From: Pseudomonas syringae
Lineage (GTDB): Bacteria > Pseudomonadota > Gammaproteobacteria > Pseudomonadales > Pseudomonadaceae
DNA length: 64,000 bases
NCBI RefSeq assembly: GCF_000737245.1
Contig: NZ_JPQU01000078.1
Location: 124,001-188,000 of the forward strand
Direction: 5' to 3'
Below the pieces are notes generated by a model, which worked only from the letters and a program-made list of their open reading frames with translations, ran no database searches and was not told the DNA's origin. The first letter of the stretch is position 1. The number at the start of each line of letters is the position of its first letter. The translations under genes and the position numbers were made by a program. Below, in pieces: positions 10,801-16,967 of the stretch.

Positions 10801-12382
10801 GGCCATAACCCGTGATGCTCAGGGGGTGTGGGCCGGTGCGATCACCGGGTTAAGCGGCGGCGGCCCAAAGGTTGATCGTCTAAAGGCAATGAAAGACAAG
10901 ACCCTGGCGGAACGACAGCAATACATCGATAGCGAACTTGTCTTGCAGCACGTCTTGTCAGAGTTCGAAGCGCATTTCAACAAGGATGCGTCCAACACCT
11001 ACTTCCTGCTGGCAGGTGGGGATTATTACCAACTCAAAAAAATGACCCACGAAAATCTGCATGTTCAGGTTTTGCGTCATCGCAAGGCTGCAACGACCGA
11101 CTTTGAGGATCTGCCGCCGAGCATCCCGCTGAAGCGTGAAACCCTGATTCGCTCAATCGTCGACCTGGAAAACATCGACCAAAACTACAGCCGTATTTCC
11201 GATCTCTATCAGGGCATCAGTACGCTGGAGTTGGAGGCCATGAAATCCACCAGCACGGACGCTGATCTGGATATCGCGATCTATTTCCTGAAGTACAAAC
11301 CCATGCAGGATGCCAATGCAAACGTCATCTCGCTGATTGATCGCTTCAAGGCATTGGTTCACGACGAGATCGACCGTTTGCTGATCAAGCTCGATGAGTT
11401 TCCTGTCGCACCGGAACCGCAGACCCGTCGCCCACCGAGCCCCGGCAAAGGACGTGCGCCCTCTAAGGCGAAGCACAGCGTCACGCCGCCACCGACTACG
11501 CCGAAAAATCGCGTAGAGATAGTCACTCAGAACAACGCAGTCCTCAGTGGAAAGCCACGTAGCGACAACCCCAACATCGTGGACATTCTCGACAGTCGCG
11601 GCCAGCGCAAGGCTACTTATCTGCGCTCCAGTGACGGCCAGTACTGGGTCGAGCACCAAACAACCCCGATGCCGACTCCCAGCGTAAGCCAGGCAGCTCC
11701 TGTTATCTGGGAACCTTATGGCACCGCCGCGCAAAAGCTGCTGAAAGAGGCGACGCACTGTGAATCAGTTGCCGACTACCTGGGTCGCAAAAAAGGCTCA
11801 GCGCCTTCCGCGCCCGAAGGCCTGCTCGAATACCACGCCAACCGCCTGGAAGAACATGCCAAGGAAATTCAGGAGATAGCACCGCAATTGGCCGATACAC
11901 AACAGACCCAGCAAGCCATGGGGATGGGCAACCAATTGCGCGAAAAAGCCCGGTACCTCAGGAAGAAGGGCAGGATGCTGCGCATTGATCTGATCATCAG
12001 CAACAATGCGCCGGTCGCCAATGACCTGCAGTGCCTGGCCGACAGCAACAACCTGAGCGTACGTAAAACCCGACAGGAACGTATCGCACTTCAGCGCGCA
12101 GGATCCAACCGGCAACAGCCGCCCCGGGACTACATCGACGAATATGAGCTGAAGATCAAGGACCGCAATCAAGTCTGGGCCTACGCGCACCTGCATTACT
12201 CAGAACGTGCCAGCGACGCGTTAGCGTTTAGCGCGGCGCACTTGAAGCGCCCCGAGCAAAGATTCCAGGGCGCGCAATTGCAGATTCAGGAAGCTCAAGC
12301 TGGCCGCCGTTATGAAATCCATCGGGGGACGCTGGATAAAGCTCAGGTGCTGGACATTCTGCTGTCCGATCGATTCGTCTAA
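7832..12382 (+). CDS. Giant DUF6543/dermonecrotic-toxin-domain protein (1516 aa)
   Basis: It resembles the large Pseudomonas proteins annotated as dermonecrotic toxin domain (DUF6543) or membrane-targeted-effector-domain toxins; this is recognition by eye. Residues about 60-420 show the family's N-terminal features (RARTGQTLDLHNTWLH; TTLWQAAKDNFAFHLSSR). Two regions about 590-640 and 920-1000 (LFEADGKIYARIQVDEQVRIGELVYDT) look like short repeated beta units. Residues about 1195-1240 form a Pro/Lys-rich linker, and the C-terminus ends with the typical VWAYAHLHYSERASDALAFSAAHLK-type segment around 1450-1475, here described only by its start and end. There is no signal peptide. The ATG at 7832 with AAAAGG upstream was chosen over a start 51 codons earlier. 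It ends 9 bp from dnaB, converging. No dedicated secretion or immunity gene is adjacent. Target and export route are unknown. Confidence 0.75.
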   Translation: MTYTLDTALMTSETWSAYQALDLIESQLGDSLASLSNDQRQRYLKLCRIEPLARQDLAEAIQGFKSSFEEEAYPALVQLFRARTGQTLDLHNTWLHTRVLELPQRQDAKDPIELLSTLFSSRTKRALAGNAPREHVMSTTLWQAAKDNFAFHLSSRLHSGLDFQRASVINTSAYGSDAHTVENLGVAHCIDIIREFDLASRLRKALASHLATTLNPLIFAHRKASFELDLLEAIRSNRLSSEGLDQSPRLMEALTKENALNWQFFHIYFGWQLLPTPTTVSLPFCVFSLPEGSGVFSYFPNRPQGALRYHRSATDAITSLREQISTDAKANRIDWLLRTLSLTDQGALLSELKTTTVDESQLNWMAKQLYTAFSSRSPATERLYIRAEIGQAKPSSHSLLTAMEMRQSLTLFNDLHSIATSTATKDWEQVKKTLLHIGSEILELLTLSAPGGVTGLNRLMMTASLGTLTYNAITASEAFARGQSADFVQALGDIAELVISSRIQGVGAKLSAQRTQHLITSLSKPRAAQMPNGDRRLWLPDLRAYTEHDPRLLNGLSANTAGLFEADGKIYARIQVDEQVRIGELVYDTDFKQYRLKHPDPQQYQPLVRHDQSRDQWRLAPADVSNLTSTELLQTMMRPDLPALSREDVQYLQTLTQVERPQLEAAWNGDAPIPWALEFATRDLQQLRTEGRRDHIEQDNRSTTLALRLRFKYLPEAAARELVRQYPTLRNINRYAALDAEQRAAVDKAELQSRLIRVLNTLNDPNGRGMGADAEAIACNLLSVQPGWPADLCIQVYQGAQDFNGNIVKSNNLLGTYGNESASNAVILARLDGRYAGYDQTNADMLQPRSTDYPLMTALLRTLTDAQRDDMRYQLHDGPKLAKTILSQAQLNTDVLGDLLPIPTTFDLSTERLAAFQLVSDYSSTKADSDGLYRDNGKLYACIDGDFFQVLHDRDASSPGRKVMRIVRPGDPVAGDADNLYVSSRGGRSEAITRDAQGVWAGAITGLSGGGPKVDRLKAMKDKTLAERQQYIDSELVLQHVLSEFEAHFNKDASNTYFLLAGGDYYQLKKMTHENLHVQVLRHRKAATTDFEDLPPSIPLKRETLIRSIVDLENIDQNYSRISDLYQGISTLELEAMKSTSTDADLDIAIYFLKYKPMQDANANVISLIDRFKALVHDEIDRLLIKLDEFPVAPEPQTRRPPSPGKGRAPSKAKHSVTPPPTTPKNRVEIVTQNNAVLSGKPRSDNPNIVDILDSRGQRKATYLRSSDGQYWVEHQTTPMPTPSVSQAAPVIWEPYGTAAQKLLKEATHCESVADYLGRKKGSAPSAPEGLLEYHANRLEEHAKEIQEIAPQLADTQQTQQAMGMGNQLREKARYLRKKGRMLRIDLIISNNAPVANDLQCLADSNNLSVRKTRQERIALQRAGSNRQQPPRDYIDEYELKIKDRNQVWAYAHLHYSERASDALAFSAAHLKRPEQRFQGAQLQIQEAQAGRRYEIHRGTLDKAQVLDILLSDRFV

Positions 12383-12391
12383 AGCAGGGCG

Positions 12392-13786
12392 TTAGTCTTC
12401 GTCGAAGTTGTAACTGCCCGGCGCGAGGTTCTCAAAGCGGGTGTATTTACCGATAAACGCCAGCCGGGTGGTGCCGATAGGGCCGTTACGCTGCTTACCG
12501 ATGATGATTTCCGCGATGCCTTTGTGTTCGGTCTCCGGGTGGTACACCTCATCCCGGTACACGAACATGATCACGTCAGCATCCTGCTCGATCGCTCCGG
12601 ATTCTCGCAAGTCGGAGTTGATCGGCCGCTTGTTAGGCCGTTGCTCCAGGGAGCGGTTGAGCTGGGACAGGGCAACAACCGGGCAGTTGAATTCCTTGGC
12701 CAGGGCTTTCAACGAGCGGGAAATCTCGGAAATCTCGTTGGTCCGGTTATCACCGCCGGAACCCGGGATCTGCATCAACTGCAGGTAGTCGATCATGATC
12801 AGGGCGATGTCGCCGTGCTCACGTACCAGACGACGGGTCCGGGCACGCATTTCCGACGGGCTGATGCCAGCCGTGTCATCGATGAACAGCTTGCGCTCGT
12901 TGAGCAGATTGACCGCCGAGGTCAGGCGCGGCCAATCATCGTCTTCCAGTCGACCGGCACGGACTTTGGTCTGGTCGATACGGCCAAGGGATGAAAGCAT
13001 ACGCATGATCAGCGATTCACCTGGCATCTCCAGCGAGTAAACCAGAACCGCCTTGTCGCTGCGCAAAACCGCGTTCTCCACCAGGTTCATGGCGAAAGTG
13101 GTCTTACCCATGGATGGACGGCCAGCGACGATGATCAAGTCGGACGGTTGTAGCCCGCTGGTTTTCTCATCCAGGTCGGTATAACCGGTGGAGAGCCCGG
13201 TAATCGCGTTATCAGTGTTGAACAAGGTATCGATACGGTCGATGGCCTTGGTCAGCAAGTCAGTCACGCTGACCGGACCGCCGGTCTTCGGACGGGCTTC
13301 GGCGATCTGGAAAATCTGCCGTTCGGCTTCGTCGAGAATCTCTTCGGCGTTGCGCCCTTCCGGGTTAAACGCGCTGTCAGCGATTTCCGTGCTGATGCTG
13401 ATCAACTGCCGCAAGGTGGCGCGTTCGCGAACGATCTGCGCATAGGCCTTGATGTTGGCGACCGAAGGGATGTTTTTCGCCAGTTCGCTGAGGTAGCCCA
13501 AACCGCCGACTTGCGAGGTCTGACCTTCCTTTTCCAGCTGCTCGGCCAGGGTCACTACGTCGATGGGCTGGTTTTGGTCAGCCAGACGGGCGATGGCGCG
13601 GAAAATCAGGCGGTGGTCATGTCGATAGAAATCACCGTCCGACACCTGATCGAGCACGCGTTCCCAGGCGTTGTTGTCCAGCATCAGACCGCCGAGTACT
13701 GCCTGTTCGGCCTCGATGGAATGGGGCGGCACCTTCAGGGCAGCAGTTTGCAGATCATATTGCTCGGGGGCGGAGATATCGTTCAT
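12392..13786 (-). CDS. dnaB: Replicative DNA helicase DnaB
   Basis: DnaB is the hexameric 5'-3' helicase that unwinds the chromosome ahead of the replication fork and recruits DnaG primase. The N-terminal domain (residues about 15-120, PPHSIEAEQAVLGGLMLD) is followed by a linker and the RecA-like ATPase domain with Walker A GRPSMGKTT (222-230), Walker B IDYLQLM and the arginine-finger region near KRPINSDLRESGAIEQDAD. The 464-aa length from the ATG at 13786 is the family norm; an in-frame GTG six bases upstream has no better ribosome-binding site. It lies downstream of rplI, separated by the rplI terminator, as in other Pseudomonas. It converges with the giant toxin gene. There is no intein. 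Confidence 0.97.
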   Translation of the reverse strand: MNDISAPEQYDLQTAALKVPPHSIEAEQAVLGGLMLDNNAWERVLDQVSDGDFYRHDHRLIFRAIARLADQNQPIDVVTLAEQLEKEGQTSQVGGLGYLSELAKNIPSVANIKAYAQIVRERATLRQLISISTEIADSAFNPEGRNAEEILDEAERQIFQIAEARPKTGGPVSVTDLLTKAIDRIDTLFNTDNAITGLSTGYTDLDEKTSGLQPSDLIIVAGRPSMGKTTFAMNLVENAVLRSDKAVLVYSLEMPGESLIMRMLSSLGRIDQTKVRAGRLEDDDWPRLTSAVNLLNERKLFIDDTAGISPSEMRARTRRLVREHGDIALIMIDYLQLMQIPGSGGDNRTNEISEISRSLKALAKEFNCPVVALSQLNRSLEQRPNKRPINSDLRESGAIEQDADVIMFVYRDEVYHPETEHKGIAEIIIGKQRNGPIGTTRLAFIGKYTRFENLAPGSYNFDED

Positions 13787-13843
13787 GACCACTCAGAATC
13801 AGGGGTTGTGAAAATCGGGTTTTAAAAAACCCGTGGCGCAGAA

Positions 13844-13879
13844 AGACAAAGGGCACGGCCTGAAGAACAGGTCGTGCCC
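13844..13879 (-). terminator. Rho-independent terminator after rplI
   Basis: On the minus strand a 12-bp stem (GGGCACGACCTG/CAGGCCGTGCCC, one G-T-type mismatch) with a 5-nt loop is followed by TTTGTCTTT. It lies 46 bp past the rplI stop and would end the S6-S18-L9 operon before dnaB. Confidence 0.8.
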
Positions 13880-13924
13880 GATGTTAATCCTCTGGCGAGC
13901 AAGCCGCCAGACGATTAGTACTGC

Positions 13925-14371
13925 TTAAGCAGCCACCACAACAACGCGTACGGTTGCTTCTACGTCGCTGTGCAGGTGCACAGCTACGTCGAATTCGCCA
14001 ACGTTGCGGATAGTGCCGTTCGGCAGACGAACTTCGCTTTTTGCAACTTCAACGCCAGAGGCGGTCAGTGCATCAGCGATGTCGTGGGTGCCGATCGAAC
14101 CGAACAGCTTGCCTTCGTCACCAGCGGTGGCAGTGATAGTCACTTCCAGCTCAGCCAGTTGGGCAGCGCGAGTTTCGGCAGAAGCTTTCTTGTCTGCAGC
14201 CAGTTTTTCCAGCTCGGCGCGACGCTCTTCGAACGCTGCAATGTTAGCAGCGGTCGCAGCGGTAGCCTTGCCGTATGGCAGCAGGTAGTTACGACCGTAA
14301 CCGGCCTTAACATTTACTTTGTCGCCCAGGTTGCCCAGGTTCGCGACTTTTTCCAGAAGGATCAGTTGCAT
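13925..14371 (-). CDS. rplI: 50S ribosomal protein L9
   Basis: L9 (148 aa) binds 23S rRNA at the base of the L1 stalk and helps hold the reading frame. The N-terminal globular domain (MQLILLEKVANLGNLGDKVNVKAGYGRNYLLP, here residues 1-32) contains the family signature around GDKVNVKAGYGRNYL. A long connecting helix rich in Glu/Ala/Lys (about 45-75) leads to the C-terminal rRNA-binding domain (about 80-148, GKLFGSIGTHDIADAL). It is the last gene of the rpsF-rpsR-DUF2232-rplI operon and is followed by a terminator. Confidence 0.98.
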   Translation of the reverse strand: MQLILLEKVANLGNLGDKVNVKAGYGRNYLLPYGKATAATAANIAAFEERRAELEKLAADKKASAETRAAQLAELEVTITATAGDEGKLFGSIGTHDIADALTASGVEVAKSEVRLPNGTIRNVGEFDVAVHLHSDVEATVRVVVVAA

Positions 14372-14390
14372 GTGAAAATCCTCTTAACTT

Positions 14391-15287
14391 TTAACCTTCA
14401 CCGTTCGCAGGGCCATTACCTGCATCTTTCGATGCACGGCGACCGCGAAAATCAATCAGGCTGTCGACAATGGCTAACAACGCCAGCAACGGATAGATCA
14501 GCTGCATGAACACCAGCAGCGTTATGTACATCCCCACCAGCCAGAATTTGGCCAGTCGCTTTTCAGCCACCAAACCATGTATCAGGGCCAGCCCGGCGAA
14601 TACCAGCGGTACGCTGCACAACGGTGTCAGCATCGCCATGTGAGGACCAAAATTGGGCCCAACAAGCATGCACACCAGCAGCACCAACGCCGGTACCAGC
14701 GGGAGTCTCACGGCGCGAAATTCACGCCCGAAACCTCCAGGGTTGTACAACAACGCTTGCCAGTAACGCCCAACAATCAGGCTCAATACACTGACGATTT
14801 GCAGCAAGGCCGCTATCAGGCCATTCAGGACCGGTGCAATCAGTGCTCCAAGGCGCGCTCGCTCTTCTACGGACATCTGATCGTAGAGACCGGCGAGCAT
14901 TGTCGGCAGGTGTTTCTGCAACTCCTGCGACATCGCCTCAATCGGTTCGCGGAAAACCGCGCCCAGAACCACTGCATACAACAGACCCAGCGCCACGCTG
15001 ACCAGCAGCACGCGGACCCAGGATTCGCTGGCGCGTAAAACCATCGCCAACCCCAGCGACCCGACCAGCACCATAAAGATGCGTGGGTCACCGAAATACC
15101 ACCAGAACAAAGCTGGCAGCAGAGCCCAGGCAATAATGCCAAAAGCATCATTCAACCCGCGCCGCAGGAGCACCAGGCAACCTGCAGCAGCACTCAACCA
15201 GAACAACAACGGCAATGCCGCACATCCGACCACTACCAGAGTGGCCTGCATGCGGCCGCGCATGATGAATTCAGCGATGGCGCGCAT
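14391..15287 (-). CDS. DUF2232 integral membrane protein
   Basis: This 298-aa protein has about eight predicted hydrophobic segments (for example residues 15-42, 48-66, 72-86, 92-115, 155-175, 195-212, 220-240 and 250-275) and no catalytic motif. It matches the DUF2232/YybS-like membrane protein that Pseudomonas carries between rpsR and rplI. Its function is unknown; conserved placement inside a ribosomal protein operon suggests growth-rate-linked expression. The gaps to rplI (19 bp) and rpsR (36 bp) fit one transcript. Confidence 0.88.
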   Translation of the reverse strand: MRAIAEFIMRGRMQATLVVVGCAALPLLFWLSAAAGCLVLLRRGLNDAFGIIAWALLPALFWWYFGDPRIFMVLVGSLGLAMVLRASESWVRVLLVSVALGLLYAVVLGAVFREPIEAMSQELQKHLPTMLAGLYDQMSVEERARLGALIAPVLNGLIAALLQIVSVLSLIVGRYWQALLYNPGGFGREFRAVRLPLVPALVLLVCMLVGPNFGPHMAMLTPLCSVPLVFAGLALIHGLVAEKRLAKFWLVGMYITLLVFMQLIYPLLALLAIVDSLIDFRGRRASKDAGNGPANGEG

Positions 15288-15323
15288 GCGTACTATCCCT
15301 TGTTACTTGTCGACTGCCCGGTC

Positions 15324-15554
15324 TCAGCGGCCGTGGCTGTCGGTGTAGGCCAGCAGGGCCAGGAAGCGGGCGCGCTTGATAGCGGTGGCCAGCTGACGCT
15401 GATAACGTGCTTTGGTACCAGTGATACGGCTTGGAACGATTTTGCCGGTCTCGGATACATAGGCTTTCAGAGTGTTGAGATCTTTGTAATCGATCTCTTT
15501 CACTTCTTCAGCTGTGAAGCGGCAGAATTTACGACGACGGAAGAAACGTGCCAT
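15324..15554 (-). CDS. rpsR: 30S ribosomal protein S18
   Basis: S18 (76 aa) pairs with S6 on the platform of the 30S subunit, contacting 16S rRNA helices 22-23. The sequence MARFFRRRKFCRF at the N-terminus, IDYKDLNTLKAYVSETGKI and PSRITGTKARYQRQL are the canonical family motifs. The basic N-terminal arm and the RQLATAIKRARFLALLAY rRNA-binding helix are intact. It follows rpsF by 28 bp in the operon, and the two products assemble as a heterodimer. Confidence 0.98.
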   Translation of the reverse strand: MARFFRRRKFCRFTAEEVKEIDYKDLNTLKAYVSETGKIVPSRITGTKARYQRQLATAIKRARFLALLAYTDSHGR

Positions 15555-15582
15555 GTAATTGGCTCCTCAAAAGGTCCGTGGA

Positions 15583-16008
15583 TTACTCGTCAGCGTTATC
15601 GCTGTTGTCGCTGTCATCACCATCAACGCCATCGGCGCTGTCGGAGTGCTCAGGACGGTCGCGACGCTCACGGCGCTCGCTGCGGTTTTCTTCTGCCTTG
15701 AGCATCTCGGACTGACCGGTTACGGCTTCGTCGCGACGGATGACCAGGTTACGGATCACTGCATCGTTGTAACGGAAGTTGTCTTCCAGCTCGGCCAGAG
15801 CCTTGCCAGTGCACTCAACGTTCAGCATCACGTAGTGAGCCTTGTGAACATTGTTGATTGCATAGGCCAGTTGACGACGGCCCCAATCTTCCAGACGGTG
15901 GATTTTGCCGCCGTCTTCTTCGATCAGCTTGGTATAACGCTCAACCATGCCGCCGACTTGCTCGCTTTGATCCGGGTGGACCAAAAAGATGATTTCGTAA
16001 TGACGCAT
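15583..16008 (-). CDS. rpsF: 30S ribosomal protein S6
   Basis: S6 (141 aa) binds S18 and the central domain of 16S rRNA. The core fold spans residues 1-98 (MRHYEIIFLVHPDQSEQV; GRRQLAYAINNVHKAHYVM). The tail from about residue 107 is a long charged, then acidic stretch ending in SDNSDNADE. In Pseudomonas and E. coli the S6 C-terminus is extended with glutamates by RimK, and a RimK role in P. fluorescens is known; the acidic tail here is compatible with that. It is the first gene of the operon. Its GGAGC ribosome-binding site lies just upstream, and the promoter is at 16127-16155. Confidence 0.97.
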   Translation of the reverse strand: MRHYEIIFLVHPDQSEQVGGMVERYTKLIEEDGGKIHRLEDWGRRQLAYAINNVHKAHYVMLNVECTGKALAELEDNFRYNDAVIRNLVIRRDEAVTGQSEMLKAEENRSERRERRDRPEHSDSADGVDGDDSDNSDNADE

Positions 16009-16126
16009 GAATGCTCCTTACGGGTTGTAGCCTGCCGCCAAAAGCGGTCAGACAAGGAGTGAATGACACTGTGAGTCTTGCTCAGGGACAGGCACATTCG
16101 CGCCTGCCGTGACAGCAAGGGGCGCA

Positions 16127-16155
16127 ATTGTAGGGAAGGCAGCTGTAAGCTGCAA
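16127..16155 (-). promoter_or_regulatory. Sigma-70 promoter of the rpsF operon
   Basis: Read on the minus strand, TTGCAG (16150-16155) and TACAAT (16127-16132) are separated by exactly 17 bp, a near-consensus sigma-70 promoter. The predicted start is near 16120, giving a leader of about 110 nt before rpsF. The -35 lies inside the inverted repeat at 16147-16194 that follows rlmB. Confidence 0.65.
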
Positions 16156-16194
16156 GCTTTAAGCTACAAGTCGAGCTTGTTTAGCTTGCAGCTT
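16147..16194. repeat. Inverted repeat between rpsF and rlmB
   Basis: The outer arms AAGCTGCAAGCT (16147-16158) and AGCTTGCAGCTT (16183-16194) are perfectly complementary over 12 bp. An inner 5-bp stem (ACAAG/CTTGT, loop TCGAG) sits within. The same AGCTTCAAGCTGCAAG-type sequence recurs as the outer arms of the palindrome at 39244-39489, so this is a dispersed repeat. It may act as the 3' structure for rlmB and also carries the rpsF -35. Confidence 0.75.
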
Positions 16195-16202
16195 GCCGCT
16201 TG

Positions 16203-16967
16203 TTACTTCCGCGAAGCGGCTGCTTTTTTGACACTGCGTTGACGCATCGCTTCAAACAGGCACACGCCTGTCGCCACGGAAACGTTCAGACTGCTGACGC
16301 TGCCCGCCATTGGCAGGCGGACCAGGTAATCGCAATGCTCACGGGTCAGGCGACGCATGCCCTTGCCCTCGGCACCCATGACCAGAATGGTGGGGCCGGT
16401 CAGATCCTGCTGATACAACTCCTGCTCAGCCTCCCCTGCCGTACCGACGACCCACAGGCCGCGCTGCTGGAGTTTTTCCAGAGTCCGGGCAAGGTTCGTC
16501 ACGGCGACCAACGGAATGACTTCTGCCGCGCCGCACGCCACTTTGCGCACAGCTGGCGTCAAAGTAGCCGATTTGTCTTTAGGCACCAGAACCGCCAGAG
16601 CACCCGCCGCGTCTGCAGTACGCAAACAGGCACCCAGGTTATGCGGATCGGTGATGCCATCGAGTACCAGAATCAGTGGCGCGCCCTCGGTGCGATCAAG
16701 CAGCTCATCGAGCATCGCCTCACCCCAGACCTGACTCGGACTGACTTCAGCGACCACGCCCTGATGCACACCCTCGACCCAGACGTCCATTTCACGTCGC
16801 TCGGCCTGACCGACCGAGACGCGATTCTGGTTGGCCAGCTCTACCAGCACTTGAACGCGAGGATCGTTACGACCCTCGGCCAGCCAGACTTGCTTGACCC
16901 GTTTGGGGTGGTGACGCAACAGCGCTTCTACGGCATGAACGCCGTAGATTTTTTCCAACTGACTCAT
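16203..16967 (-). CDS. rlmB: 23S rRNA 2'-O-ribose methyltransferase RlmB
   Basis: RlmB (254 aa) methylates the 2'-OH of G2251 (E. coli numbering) in the peptidyl-transferase loop of 23S rRNA using S-adenosylmethionine. An N-terminal substrate-binding domain (about 1-75, KIYGVHAVEALL) precedes the SPOUT fold with the three family motifs: NLGACLRTADAAGA, VMGAEGKGMRRL and PMAGSVSSLNVSVATGV, the last two forming the trefoil-knot cofactor site. Length is normal. Its start overlaps the end of rnr by 4 nt, so the two are translationally coupled, a conserved arrangement in gammaproteobacteria. Confidence 0.96.
   Translation of the reverse strand: MSQLEKIYGVHAVEALLRHHPKRVKQVWLAEGRNDPRVQVLVELANQNRVSVGQAERREMDVWVEGVHQGVVAEVSPSQVWGEAMLDELLDRTEGAPLILVLDGITDPHNLGACLRTADAAGALAVLVPKDKSATLTPAVRKVACGAAEVIPLVAVTNLARTLEKLQQRGLWVVGTAGEAEQELYQQDLTGPTILVMGAEGKGMRRLTREHCDYLVRLPMAGSVSSLNVSVATGVCLFEAMRQRSVKKAAASRK

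Noticed and set aside
16009..16126. S6:S18-binding RNA leader before rpsF
   Set aside because: The leader holds a small CCGC/GCGG hairpin near the ribosome-binding site, but I could not place the conserved bulged CCG motif with confidence; a covariance-model search would decide.
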